Positions 44,621 to 53,602 of a DNA stretch of 64,000 bases are shown piece by piece. How positions within the stretch are numbered: the first letter of the stretch is position 1; each line of letters opens with the position of its first letter. Both the position numbers and the translations under genes were made by a program. The notes beneath the pieces were generated by a model, which was given only the letters and a program-made list of their open reading frames with translations, ran no database searches and had not been told where the DNA came from. This DNA comes from Polluticaenibacter yanchengensis (GTDB taxonomy: Bacteria > Bacteroidota > Bacteroidia > Chitinophagales > Chitinophagaceae), in assembly GCA_027854065.1 (NCBI GenBank), contig JAQGEF010000003.1, forward strand, positions 62,001 to 126,000. Direction: 5' to 3'.

Positions 44621-45649
44621 CTATGGTACTAAGCCATAGGTTGTGTTCATATCCATGCTCATTGGCAGTGTAAAGAATAGCACTTCAAAATTTCCGTTCA
44701 GCTTTTGATTGAATGTTAAATGCTGAATCAAACCAGTCCTTATGTCAATGAACATTTTTCCTTTTAAGTCTCCGGCGAACTCGGCATTAATTTTAATGTT
44801 ATTAATATCCATGAGGTCAGCCGCTTTATCTTTTGTATTGGTCTTCATGCTAGGGTGGTTCGCCATAGAAGCAAGTCCCGGCATTACCACTTCTTTCTGA
44901 TTGGGAATGATTTTAGCGTCAATAATGACCTCCGCAATACTATCTTTAATATTGATCAGTTCGAAGTGGTTCTTAATTTTCATGGATAGAATAGAGTTGG
45001 TAACCAGTTCGTTTTTCCAGGTAAAACCAATATCTACTTTTTTCTCCGGTAGCACTTTTAAATATTGTTCCAGGATACCTTTCGACATCTCATTTTCAAA
45101 AATGGATTTAATACCGCTTATAATTTTCGTTTTTACGAACTCAGGCATTTCGTCCATATTTAATGAATCCATGTTAAAAGCTCCACTCGTTTCCTTAAGA
45201 TTACTCACACTACCTTTATTATCAACATCTGCTTCTACTTTAAGTTGGGAGATAAACTTGTTTATCTGTAAATGCGAAATACTGTCCGATAATTTAATGC
45301 TGTCTGAATTCAGTTGTTTTTCCGTTTGCCAAAATAAGGAAGTAGAGTCGGTGCTGCTGAATTGAGTCACTTCATAATCATTATACCTGAACCCTATTTT
45401 ATAAATATTATTCAGGAATTGCTTAAAAATAAGCGTGGCCCCAAATCGAGCGCCAATATTCTGAGATATTTTCTTGCTTCCCAATTCTATAACAATGGTC
45501 CCTTTGGTATCATATTTCAAATGGTATTCCTTGTTTAGAACAGGTTTTAACTGCATATCGATAGTACCCTGTTTACAGGCGGAAAAAACAGTTATAACAA
45601 CAGTGAATAGTATAGAAGCAGCAAGGAGTCTGGTTAAATTAAATTTCAT
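44621..45649 (-). CDS. Lipoprotein of the DUF6263 type
   Basis: 342 residues from the ATG at 45649; an upstream in-frame start adds three residues. The lipoprotein signal ends in VFSACKQG with the modified Cys near residue 24. The mature part is beta-rich with pairs such as YKIGFRYNDYEVT and IGFTWKNEL. The layout, a Cys-anchored beta-rich protein with a KDSIAEV strand, matches the DUF6263 family of Bacteroidota as I remember it. Function is unknown. A terminator follows, and its upstream neighbour is 72 bp away, so it could share a transcript with the glycosidase gene. Confidence 0.6.
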   Translation of the reverse strand: MKFNLTRLLAASILFTVVITVFSACKQGTIDMQLKPVLNKEYHLKYDTKGTIVIELGSKKISQNIGARFGATLIFKQFLNNIYKIGFRYNDYEVTQFSSTDSTSLFWQTEKQLNSDSIKLSDSISHLQINKFISQLKVEADVDNKGSVSNLKETSGAFNMDSLNMDEMPEFVKTKIISGIKSIFENEMSKGILEQYLKVLPEKKVDIGFTWKNELVTNSILSMKIKNHFELINIKDSIAEVIIDAKIIPNQKEVVMPGLASMANHPSMKTNTKDKAADLMDINNIKINAEFAGDLKGKMFIDIRTGLIQHLTFNQKLNGNFEVLFFTLPMSMDMNTTYGLVP

Positions 45650-45721
45650 TTGTAGCAATTGAAATGGGTATCCTAAGTTCCGGTATTAATATTAAGTGTA
45701 TAAAAGTAAGATTTATATTTG

Positions 45722-47614
45722 TTACTTCAGCAGACTACGCCAGTTATTGTTCCAAAATTGTTGTAAGAATTGTTCAATGTTTTCAGCCTGGTCAAAAGTC
45801 CTGGTTTGTACCACATTTTGTGCGCTTTTGTTCACATTAGTAATTTTTAAGGAAGAAATAATATTATTACAACCATCTGCTTCCATATTTAATAAAGGGA
45901 TCGCTCTGTTCTTTTCCATTCTGAAAACATCACTGTTCCAACTTTTTCCGCCGCAATCGGTAGGATAGTAGGAATAATAAATGCCTTTTTCGGCACTTAT
46001 AGGTTTAGGATTGGGGTACTCTTCAATATCTTCAACATGTGTAAAATTCAGCGCTGATTTACCTGAACTTGTAAATAAATAACTGGTCGGGTCATCTTCC
46101 GTAAAGTTGATTAAAATATCGGGCGTGCCATTTTTATCAAAGTCCGATAAGTCTATATTATAAGTACTTTTCGGGATTTCATATTCATTGGTGTAAATAG
46201 TTTTGCCATTATATATGATGTCAATTTTTTGAGTTTTGCCTTTTATTGTATTTAATATAATGTGATAACTTTTGTTGGCATAAATAAACGATGTGTCTTT
46301 ATAAGCGGCATTAATTCCATTTTCTACTTGTTTTACAGGCGCTTTCGCAGAACTCGCAGATGCCGTCATCTCTTTAATTGCTGTTGGTTGTTTTTTACCT
46401 TTAGGTGGGAGCCATGCCATAACAGGTGTTGCACACGGTTCTTTATAGTAATTTAATCTCAAAGAATCGCTCCAGCCATTAGGGTTTCTGATAAAGTTAT
46501 TGGATGTAAAGAATATTTCACCATCAATACCCGGCGTATTTCTGCAAAGCTCAATCTTTTGGCCAAGCATTGTTTTATCCCGCCATGCTGCACCTGTTTT
46601 GGGATCCAGCGCTTTGTACAGCCCGATGCCAATATAGCAATGCTTGCCATAAGAATTTTTAGCCCACCATTCAGTCAGCGTTTTAAAGTCTACAAGCCTG
46701 TGCCCGATTTCCCAATATACCTGCGGGGCCACATAATCCACCCAGTCATTTTTCAGCCAAAGTAATATGTCCGCATATAAATCGTCATAATTGGTCACGC
46801 CACCACGGGTGTTACTGCCACGGGGATCAATATAACTGTTCCGCCAAACGCCAAACGGACTTACCCCGAATTTTATCCAGGGTTTATGTTTTTTAATAAT
46901 GCGGTGCATGCCCACTATTGCACTGTCCACATTACTCCTGCGCCAGTCACCAAGGTTCATGCCCATACCATATTTCATGTAGCTGCCACCATCGTTGAAC
47001 GGTTTGCCGGGCACAGGATAAGGGTAAAAGTAATCGTCAATATGAAAACCATCTATATTGTAACGGGACACAATATCTTCCACTACTTTCAGAACAAAGT
47101 TCCGAGCATCAGGATTTCCCGGGTCAAATAACTTTTTACCTTCATAAGTAATAAACCAGTCCTTATTGGTAATTGTTTTATGATTATTCGCAATGCTGCT
47201 TTTGCCCACACTAAAAACCGCCCTGTAAGGATTGATCCACGCATGAAATTCCATTCCCCTTTTATGCGTTTCTTCTATCATAAATTCCATCGGATCGTAA
47301 AAAGGAGAGGGGGCCAACCCTTGAGTACCGGTTAAAAATTCGCTCCAGGGTTCGAGCTTACTTACATATAAAGCATCAGCGGCAGGTCGAACCTGTACAA
47401 TCAATGCATTAATACCATTGCGTTTGTGCATCTCCAGCAGTGCAATAAACTCCTGTTTCTGAACCTCCACCGGCAGGCCTTTTTTGCTGGGCCAGTCAAT
47501 ATTGCTTACCGTAGATATCCATGCACCACGAAACTCCGGTTTATTTTGCTGACAAAAACCGTTGCCTGATATTAATAAAAGTATTAGTAAGTTAATAAAT
47601 ACACGAACGCTCAT
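45722..47614 (-). CDS. Secreted glycoside hydrolase-like 10 (GHL10/DUF187) protein
   Basis: 630 residues with a signal peptide ending near GNGFCQQ (residue 21). The family opens with FRGAWISTVSNIDWPSKKG and continues with the (beta/alpha)8 barrel segments LIVQVRPAADALY, MEFHAWINPYRAV, GFHIDDYFYPYP and WIKFGVSPFGVW. GHL10 proteins are thought to cleave peptidoglycan or glycans; the conserved Asp pair in HIDDYF is the candidate catalytic centre. A C-terminal beta domain of about 180 residues follows the barrel. It probably acts in the periplasm or outside. Substrate is unproved. Confidence 0.85.
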   Translation of the reverse strand: MSVRVFINLLILLLISGNGFCQQNKPEFRGAWISTVSNIDWPSKKGLPVEVQKQEFIALLEMHKRNGINALIVQVRPAADALYVSKLEPWSEFLTGTQGLAPSPFYDPMEFMIEETHKRGMEFHAWINPYRAVFSVGKSSIANNHKTITNKDWFITYEGKKLFDPGNPDARNFVLKVVEDIVSRYNIDGFHIDDYFYPYPVPGKPFNDGGSYMKYGMGMNLGDWRRSNVDSAIVGMHRIIKKHKPWIKFGVSPFGVWRNSYIDPRGSNTRGGVTNYDDLYADILLWLKNDWVDYVAPQVYWEIGHRLVDFKTLTEWWAKNSYGKHCYIGIGLYKALDPKTGAAWRDKTMLGQKIELCRNTPGIDGEIFFTSNNFIRNPNGWSDSLRLNYYKEPCATPVMAWLPPKGKKQPTAIKEMTASASSAKAPVKQVENGINAAYKDTSFIYANKSYHIILNTIKGKTQKIDIIYNGKTIYTNEYEIPKSTYNIDLSDFDKNGTPDILINFTEDDPTSYLFTSSGKSALNFTHVEDIEEYPNPKPISAEKGIYYSYYPTDCGGKSWNSDVFRMEKNRAIPLLNMEADGCNNIISSLKITNVNKSAQNVVQTRTFDQAENIEQFLQQFWNNNWRSLLK

Positions 47615-47956
47615 AAAACGAAGATAAATGTTGAATATTTAATAAGATTGCTATGATCGCGCCCATTTATGAATTTCAGGAATATTAAGATATATTTTAC
47701 ATTTTTTCTTTTTGGGGCTTTCGTCCTGGGTATATTCTCCCGGCTTCAGTACGGCGTGCTTTTGGCTTAGCTTCGCACGGTGTATTTTTTGCAGGAGCGC
47801 TTAACGGTTAAATATACCAAATGGTATTCCTGCAAAAAAATACACTGCCTCCTGCGTCGGCACCAACGCATGCCGCAGCCTTTCGGCATTTGAAATCCTA
47901 TCATCATTATCCGGTGCACAGCCTTCAAAACAGATAAAGAAATAATTTGAGCACTA
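47615..47956. repeat. Intergenic region with GC-rich dispersed element
   Basis: From about 47705 to 47890 lies a GC-rich block. GTGTATTTTTTGCAGGA (47777 region) and TCCTGCAAAAAAATACAC near 47836 are inverted copies with one extra A, enclosing about 30 bases. CTCCTGCGTCGGCACC and GGGGCTTTCGTCC share words with the elements near 30400 and 21250. The rest is AT-rich and leads to the SPFH promoter. Confidence 0.55.
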
Positions 47957-47990
47957 TTTGAATTTATGTAATTTATTTGATGTATTTTTG
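47957..47990 (+). promoter_or_regulatory. Promoter of the SPFH gene
   Basis: TTTG at 47957-47960 and TATTTTTG at 47983-47990 match the Bacteroidota -33 and -7 elements, with a 22-bp spacer. Transcription would start near 47997, giving a leader of about 13 bases. Confidence 0.55.
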
Positions 47991-48009
47991 ATATCAAAAT
48001 AATATCATT

Positions 48010-48873
48010 ATGGAAAAAGTAATTAAACCAATTTCTGGCTACCTGGCATTGTTAATTTCAATTCCCTGTTTAATAGGAGGTATTTATCTCTTTACATTGG
48101 CAGATGAAAGCAGCATATATGTTTTACTGGCCATACTAGCTTTGCTCGCATTTATTATCATTTTAAAAGGATTAATTATTGTACATCCCAATCATTCCAG
48201 GATACTTAATTTCTTCGGAAAGTATGTCGGTACAATTAAAGAAAATGGATTGTACTTTGTAAACCCTTTATATACCAGCTTTAAAATAAGCTTGCGAGCA
48301 GAAAATATGCAAACCCAGACTTTAAAGGTAAACGACAAAATGGGGAATCCAATAGAAATAGCCGCTGTTATTGTTTGGAAAGTAAGCGATACTTATAAAG
48401 CTGCTTATGAGGTCTCCAGTTACGATTCTTATGTAAGAAGCCAAAGTGAAGCTGCGGTACGAAATTTGGCCAGTAGCTTTTCATATGATAGTTTTGAAGA
48501 CGATAATGCCAATATTACATTAAGAGAAGGCGGTGACCAGGTCAATGCCATTTTAGAAGGGCAGTTGACAGAAAGGCTGGCTGCTGCTGGTATTGTAGTA
48601 ATAGAAGCGCGGATCAGTCACCTGGCTTATGCACAGGAAATAGCCGGCGCCATGTTGCAAAGACAACAAGCTACAGCGATAGTCGCTGCCCGCGAAAAAA
48701 TAGTAGAAGGTGCGGTTGGAATGGTAGAAATGGCATTGGCAACTTTATCAGAAAAAGGAATCGTAATGTTAGATGACGAAAAGAAAGCCGCGATGGTCAG
48801 TAACCTGATGGTAGTACTCTGCGGTGAAAAAGCTGCAAGTCCCGTAATAAATACCGGTACATTGTATCAGTAG
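48010..48873 (+). CDS. SPFH-domain (stomatin/prohibitin-like) membrane protein
   Basis: 287 residues. Two hydrophobic helices (about 10-30 and 36-56) anchor it in the membrane; then the SPFH domain follows: VHPNHSRILNFFGKYVGTI, AENMQTQTLKVNDKMGNPI and SEAAVRNLASSFSYD. A helical Ala/Glu-rich part closes it (QEIAGAMLQRQQATAIVAAR). SPFH proteins assemble rings or scaffolds in membranes. It precedes an Arc-type ribbon-helix-helix gene by 24 bp, a pairing known in many bacteria, where the small gene may regulate it or be a partner. The target process is unknown. Confidence 0.88.
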   Translation: MEKVIKPISGYLALLISIPCLIGGIYLFTLADESSIYVLLAILALLAFIIILKGLIIVHPNHSRILNFFGKYVGTIKENGLYFVNPLYTSFKISLRAENMQTQTLKVNDKMGNPIEIAAVIVWKVSDTYKAAYEVSSYDSYVRSQSEAAVRNLASSFSYDSFEDDNANITLREGGDQVNAILEGQLTERLAAAGIVVIEARISHLAYAQEIAGAMLQRQQATAIVAAREKIVEGAVGMVEMALATLSEKGIVMLDDEKKAAMVSNLMVVLCGEKAASPVINTGTLYQ

Positions 48874-48897
48874 TTCTTCTAACTAAAAAAGTATAAG

Positions 48898-49086
48898 GTG
48901 AGTAATAACAATAAGAAAAACTTTGTTCTAAGAATTGACCAGGAAGCATTCAATGCACTGGAAAAGTGGGCAAATGATGAATTTAGAAGCGTGAACGGAC
49001 AAATAGAATTTTTATTGAACAAAGCACTGAAAGAAAATAAAAGAGAGCCCAAAGTGGTAAAGGAACCTAAAACACAAAAGGAGTAA
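48898..49086 (+). CDS. Arc-type ribbon-helix-helix protein
   Basis: 62 residues starting with GTG. The core KNFVLRIDQEAFNALEKWAN followed by SVNGQIEFLLNKALKE is the Arc/RHH fold: a DNA-contacting strand, two helices and the Gly-x-Ile-Glu turn. The tail is Lys/Glu-rich. Such proteins bind DNA as dimers. It follows the SPFH gene by 24 bp and precedes a strong terminator, so the two are one operon. Autoregulation of the operon is a reasonable guess. Confidence 0.8.
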   Translation: MSNNNKKNFVLRIDQEAFNALEKWANDEFRSVNGQIEFLLNKALKENKREPKVVKEPKTQKE

Positions 49087-49093
49087 TCAAACT

Positions 49094-49125
49094 AAAGTCA
49101 ATAGCTAAAAATTATTGACTTTTTT
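49094..49125 (+). terminator. Intrinsic terminator of the SPFH/Arc operon
   Basis: AAAGTCAATA (49094-49103) and TATTGACTTT (49113-49122) pair perfectly and are followed by T residues. Confidence 0.85.
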
Positions 49126-49170
49126 CGTCAGTAATTTTCAAATTCGGAATATTTCTAAAAATAAGTGCAG

Positions 49171-50124
49171 ATGGATATCGATAAAAGATTTGACAGGATT
49201 CTTGCCATTTTTGTACAGCTGCAATCCAGGCCGATTGTGCGTGCGCAGGATATGGCAGACAGATTCCAGGTAAGCCTGAGGACGATTTACAGAGATATAA
49301 AATCATTGGAAAATGCCGGTGTCCCGATATTTAGCGAAGCAGGGGTAGGTTACACGCTGATGGATGGTTATAAAATTCCACCAACCCTGTTTACAAAAGA
49401 AGAAGCTTTAAGCTTTGCTGTAGCCGAAAAACTGATGGATCAATACCTGGATTCGGATGTCAGTAAGCATTTTTCAGCTGCATTGACCAAAATGAAAGCT
49501 GTGCTGAGGCAATCTGATAAAGAAAATGTGGCCAAGCTGGAAAATAAGCTGATTGTAAACAGGCGTCATCATTTTTTCAATGCCAATGTTCCCTCTGCAC
49601 TGGCTAAATTATTCGATAGTATTGCTAAGCAATTACAGTTGAAGATTGCTTATAAGTCGGTAGAAAGTGATACGGCTAAGCAGAGGTTGGTAGAGCCCAT
49701 CGGTGTTTTTCATGAAAGCGGGTTCTGGTATTTTATGGCATACTGCCATTTAAGAAAAGATATACGGCAGTTTAGAATTGACCGCATTGAAGCTATTGAA
49801 ATGACATCAGATATTTTCACGCAGACATTTAAACCGTTGGCAGACTACCTGAAAAAAGAAGTAAAAGTGCCAAAGCAAAAAGTGAAAATATTAGTATCCA
49901 AAAGATTGGCTTACTATATGAGCTGGGATAAAAAATATTACGGTTTTATCAGCGAGCAAGAAACTGAAGATGGCATTGAAATGATTTTTGAAACCAAAAG
50001 TTTGGAGCAGGAGTTCACAAGATGGTTGCTGATGTATGCAGATGGCATAAAAGTACTGGAACCCCAGGCTTTAAAATTAAGTATTAAGAATATGATTGAT
50101 AATATTAAAGCGCAATTGACATAA
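49171..50124 (+). CDS. WYL-domain transcriptional regulator (YafY/DeoR-like)
   Basis: 317 residues from the ATG at 49171; a GTG six bases earlier is less likely. The N-terminal helix-turn-helix is seen in VRAQDMADRFQVSLRTIYRD (about 25-44) with a following wing. The WYL domain at about 140-220 includes KIAYKSV, EPIGVFHESGFWYFMAY and RIDRIEAIE, and a C-terminal WCX-type extension closes the protein. WYL proteins bind nucleic-acid or nucleotide ligands and often control stress or defence genes. It stands alone. Downstream begins the decayed tra fragment in the opposite direction. Confidence 0.85.
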   Translation: MDIDKRFDRILAIFVQLQSRPIVRAQDMADRFQVSLRTIYRDIKSLENAGVPIFSEAGVGYTLMDGYKIPPTLFTKEEALSFAVAEKLMDQYLDSDVSKHFSAALTKMKAVLRQSDKENVAKLENKLIVNRRHHFFNANVPSALAKLFDSIAKQLQLKIAYKSVESDTAKQRLVEPIGVFHESGFWYFMAYCHLRKDIRQFRIDRIEAIEMTSDIFTQTFKPLADYLKKEVKVPKQKVKILVSKRLAYYMSWDKKYYGFISEQETEDGIEMIFETKSLEQEFTRWLLMYADGIKVLEPQALKLSIKNMIDNIKAQLT

Positions 50125-50186
50125 ATAGGGGGGCAGGATTGAGACGGTAATAGCTCGTATGATTTTGAAGGCTTTGCCGGCATCAT

Positions 50187-51140
50187 CTATCCTGGTGTAA
50201 ACAACAGGTTAAAGACCGCAATGTTTCCAACTGTTGAACCAGCCCCAGCTCCGGCAAGGTTTCCGGCTTTCATTGCTGTGGAGTTTACATTGCGGGTAAA
50301 GTTCCCTGCGCCTCCGGCTTGGATTACCCATTCCGTAACGGTCTGTATAGTAAAGTATCCGATGATGCCGATAATTATAAAGATGATATACACCGTGTTG
50401 GAGGTATCGGGGATATAGGTTGGGTCAGACAACATAGCTATATCCTTTTCCAGTATCAGCGATTGTATCCGTGCCAGCATTGAACTGAACAAATCCGAAA
50501 CAGGCAGCCACAGATAAACGCTTACATATCTCGTAAGCCATTGCGTGAGCGTGGACTGAAAGCCGTCCCAAACGGAGATGGCAAAGGCAATCGGCCCGAG
50601 TATGGACAGCACGATAAGGAAGAATGTCCGTATGGTATCTATGACGAGTGCCGCCGCCTGAAAAAGTATTTCAATCAGATTGCGAAACCAATCTTTTATG
50701 GCTTTTTCAATTTGATAAGCACCTCTGTCCATATACATCCCTGCCATCGTTCCGATGTCAGAGGGCGACCAGCCCAATTCGTCCAGCTTCTTGTCAAACT
50801 CTTCATCCGATACCATAAATGCGGTTTCGGGATTTCTCACCATTGCTTCATATTCCAGTTGGTCTTTCTGCTGTTGGAGCTTGTTCAGGTCAAGTACCTG
50901 GTCTTGGAGTATCGGGTGCGTTCCCGTTACAACGGGGCTTGGTGCCGCATTAATGATTCCCAACACGATGGTTGGGAAAAACATAATGCAAAGCCCCAAT
51001 GCAAACGGGCGTAACAATGGGAACATATCAATAGGTTCGGCACGGCTTAAAGCCTACCAAAACTTTAATGCCACATAGAACAATGCACCCAATCCCACCA
51101 AACCCATATCGCCTGCCGCCATATCGCCTGCCAGCGGCAT
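50187..51140 (-). pseudogene. traJ: traJ remnant (conjugative transposon), nonsense mutation and truncations
   Basis: The frame from an ATG at 51140 encodes MPLAGDMAAGDMGLVGLG, part of the normal TraJ N-terminus, but is broken at 51054-51056 by TAG where intact TraJ proteins carry Gln (Val-Trp-Gln). After the stop it runs on as ALSRAEPIDMFPLLRPF and the familiar TraJ body with several membrane helices (FRNLIEILFQAAALVI, LWLPVSDLFSSMLAR). The C-terminus GAGSTVGNIAVFNLLFTPG replaces the usual TraJ end, suggesting truncation near 50220. TraJ is an inner-membrane protein of the CTnDOT-type mating apparatus. It is not functional here. Confidence 0.88.
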
Positions 51141-51675
51141 CTAATGTCCTCTTCGGTCAAACGTCGCAGGCTAAGAAAACCGTTATCGTTCACGATACTT
51201 TCAAATTGGGCGACCGCCTCCATAAAGCGGTGTATCGTTTCCTTGTTCCTGATTTCCTTTGGTATCAGCGTACCTTTACAAAACGAACTAAAGTTGCTTT
51301 GCATCCGCATTCTTTCCTTTGTGGTCTTCGTCAGGAACAGGTAGCAATAATGGTTCAGGAACGGTCGCTCATTGAAATGGCGTTGGTAGGACTTCGATAA
51401 AAACTCTGGTCTTCTATTGCCAAATCGGGCGCATAGCTTTCCTTAATGTACCAATCTTGTTTGTGAATGACCGTAAAATCAGGCAGGGTTTTAATCGCCT
51501 TGTGCCAGGCGGAGTGTATGACTTCATATTCCGCAGAAGCGACCGTGAACTGTTCCGGCAAGCGTATTTCAAAGCAGGCAGTAATGTCCGCATCTTTGGA
51601 TAAGATGCAGTTGTTCTCTACTGCCAACAACGGAAATTTATTTTCCAGTGTGGTGGTCTTTGCTACATTTCTCAT
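51141..51675 (-). pseudogene. traG: traG remnant (conjugation ATPase), frameshifted and deleted
   Basis: The first 100 or so residues (LENKFPLLAVENNCILSKDA and DFTVIHKQDWYIKESYAPD) match the N-terminus of the VirB4-like ATPase TraG. Frame is lost at the A5 run 51399-51403, where one more A restores the expected reading through to RMQSNFSSFCKGTLIPKE and QFESIVNDNGFLSLRRLTEEDI. At 51141 the sequence passes straight into traJ, so about 80 percent of traG, all of traI and the start of traJ have been deleted. The ATPase motifs lie in the missing part. Its ATG overlaps the traF stop by four bases. Confidence 0.9.
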
Positions 51676-52001
51676 ACGGCATTCTGTTTAGGTGTGAATT
51701 TTAAATAGCGGTGTACAGGCTTGCGGCAGATGATGTAGCGGGGATACCTATTATTGGCTGCAATTTTCATCAGCCCGTGTTCACCGTATTTCCTGTTCAG
51801 CGAAAAGGTCTGCCATACGATGAGCGAAGCACCGACTGCTCCGAGGAAAAGGCAGATGTAAGAGTTTACGCCTGCCATATACAGTATCATCACGAGGATA
51901 AGCGTACCGAGCAGCCCACCTGCGAAAATGAACAGGTATTGTGCTTTCAGCCCTTTAAATTTCACCGTCCTGCCGATGCCTTTGTTGATATTATAATTCA
52001 T
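51672..52001 (-). CDS. traF: Conjugative transposon protein TraF (DUF4133)
   Basis: 109 residues from the ATG at 52001. The opening NYNINKGIGRTVKFKGLKAQ and the two membrane helices that follow (YLFIFAGGLLGTLILVMILY and ICLFLGAVGASLIVW) are typical of the DUF4133/TraF proteins of Bacteroidota integrative elements, followed by KYGEHGLMK. It lies between traE and the broken traG in the standard order. Its reading frame is intact but, with traG and traJ destroyed, no transfer machine can be built. Confidence 0.88.
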   Translation of the reverse strand: MNYNINKGIGRTVKFKGLKAQYLFIFAGGLLGTLILVMILYMAGVNSYICLFLGAVGASLIVWQTFSLNRKYGEHGLMKIAANNRYPRYIICRKPVHRYLKFTPKQNAV

Positions 52002-52012
52002 AAAGCAACGGA

Positions 52013-52318
52013 TTAAAGGAAGAATGAACGAAGGATGGTAGCGGCAACAATCAGGAAGATACACGCACCAAACCAGCTGGCTGCAGTCTTGCTGGTATCA
52101 GGATCACCACTGCTGAATTTGTTATAGACCTCAACACCTCCGATTAATCCAACCACGGCACCAATCGCATAAATAAGCTTGGTGGCCGGGTCGAAGTAGG
52201 ACGTTACCATTTGAGTAGCTTCAGAAATACCGGCAGAACCGTTTCCCTGTGCAAAAGCACCTGTAGCTGCGAACAAGGCCAGGCTTGCAAGCAGCAATTT
52301 GTTTTTTTGTTTTTCCAT
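52013..52318 (-). CDS. traE: Conjugative transposon protein TraE (DUF4134)
   Basis: 101 residues with a signal-like N-terminal helix (LLLASLALFAATGAFAQ) and two further membrane helices (LIYAIGAVVGLIGGVEVYNKF and SWFGACIFLIVAATILRSFF). This is the VirB2/VirB3-like small protein at the head of the tra operon of CTnDOT-type elements. The pattern DPDTSKTAASWFGA is family-specific. It is the first gene of the fragment and is intact. Upstream tra genes A-D and any mobilisation or integrase genes are absent. Confidence 0.9.
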   Translation of the reverse strand: MEKQKNKLLLASLALFAATGAFAQGNGSAGISEATQMVTSYFDPATKLIYAIGAVVGLIGGVEVYNKFSSGDPDTSKTAASWFGACIFLIVAATILRSFFL

Positions 52319-52657
52319 TTTGTGAAGTGATTTTTTGTTTCATTTTCCTGCGCTTGGCAGGCAGTAAAAACAAAATTGATTGCAGAATGGAGGAAGAATA
52401 GAAGGTTGTCCTTAGGTGGAATTAATTGGCATACATTTTCTAATAATTTCAATTATACCAGATGAAACTACAAGGGTTTGTAGAATGAAAAAGGAAAAAT
52501 TTTATTTTATTTGAACAATACCATTTCGGGTTTTGAAGTATTTCTTTTAATATTTTAGAAACATAAATAATTTAAAAAAAACGACGAACATATTCGTATA
52601 TTTGTAATTTAGAACATCTTATAAATAATCATAATCTATTGTAATAATAACAAATTT
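52319..52657. other. AT-rich divergent gap at the edge of the tra fragment
   Basis: No gene. The tra-like composition gives way to AT-rich DNA near 52370. TATATTTG at 52597-52604 fits the -7 element of a promoter for the AraC gene at 52658, although no clear -33 TTTG is found at the right distance. Confidence 0.5.
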
Positions 52658-53479
52658 GTGAAAAACAGGTCTTCTTTTTCTACTTTTAATCCCAGCAATA
52701 GCTTAGTGTCGCAATTTGTAAGTTACTATTACCTCGATATTAAACCCGACAATAAAAGAACAGAATTCACTTGCTTTCCACATTATAATAGCTCGATCTC
52801 TCTTTACAGTTCGCATAAAAGAACAGAAAATAACGAAATGGTATTTGATAAGAATGCCCCTTCTTTCCAGATATTCAGCCCCATCAGGACAAAAACAATG
52901 CGGGTAAAACAAGTTGGGAAAATACACAGAATTGTTATAGTATTAAATCCACTTGGAGTGCAACAGTTTTACAGAAATCTGGATTTTACTAAACATATTC
53001 TCAGATACAATTTCTTTAGCGAAATAGAAATACAGCAGATCTTTTGTGAAACAGATCCAAATGTAATAGCAAATCTCTTAGATGACTTTTTGCTAAAACG
53101 TTATAAAATGTACCAGCAGGAAATAGTGAGCAAATCAATAGCATGTGTTTTTACAAACCTTACTAGTTTTTCTGTTGAGTCACTAGCGGACGATCTAAAT
53201 ATTTGCAGGCGACATTTGAATCGCACTTTTAAAACACATTTAGGTCTATCCATAAAACAATTTCATTGTATTGCCCTTTTTAGGAAAGCAATGGAAAAAA
53301 AGATATCTACTCCTTTTGAAGTCAATTGGACCAGTCTAGCCTATGATCTGAACTTTAGTGATCAGTCACATTTAAACAAAGTATTTAAGAAATTTGCGCT
53401 CGTTTCGCCTAACGAATTTTTCAAAAAAGGTACTGTACTTGGAAATCAAGGTCTATTTTGGCATATTCATACTTTTTAA
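52658..53479 (+). CDS. AraC-family transcriptional regulator
   Basis: 273 residues starting with GTG. The C-terminal 100 residues hold the double helix-turn-helix: SVESLADDLNICRRHLNRTFKTHLG (first, given as SVESLADDLNICRRHLNR) and TSLAYDLNFSDQSHLNKVFKKF (second, as LAYDLNFSDQSHLNKVFK), followed by the SPNEFF end of the family. The N-terminal half is a sensor of unknown ligand, unlike the classic arabinose domain. It is a lone gene next to the tra fragment and 123 bp upstream of an esterase-like gene in the same direction, which it may control. Confidence 0.85.
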   Translation: MKNRSSFSTFNPSNSLVSQFVSYYYLDIKPDNKRTEFTCFPHYNSSISLYSSHKRTENNEMVFDKNAPSFQIFSPIRTKTMRVKQVGKIHRIVIVLNPLGVQQFYRNLDFTKHILRYNFFSEIEIQQIFCETDPNVIANLLDDFLLKRYKMYQQEIVSKSIACVFTNLTSFSVESLADDLNICRRHLNRTFKTHLGLSIKQFHCIALFRKAMEKKISTPFEVNWTSLAYDLNFSDQSHLNKVFKKFALVSPNEFFKKGTVLGNQGLFWHIHTF

Positions 53480-53602
53480 ATGCTATGTCCCATTTTTACA
53501 ATTTTCGCCCAGGTTCTTAATATATTTTTGTCATTATTATAAAATCGGTGCTGGTACTAAAACCTACCTGTTATTAATATCCAATTGTAAACTGTATAGC
53601 AT

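Noticed and set aside
50187..52318. Active conjugative transposon
   Set aside because: traG and traJ are broken, and relaxase, coupling protein, integrase and most tra genes are missing.
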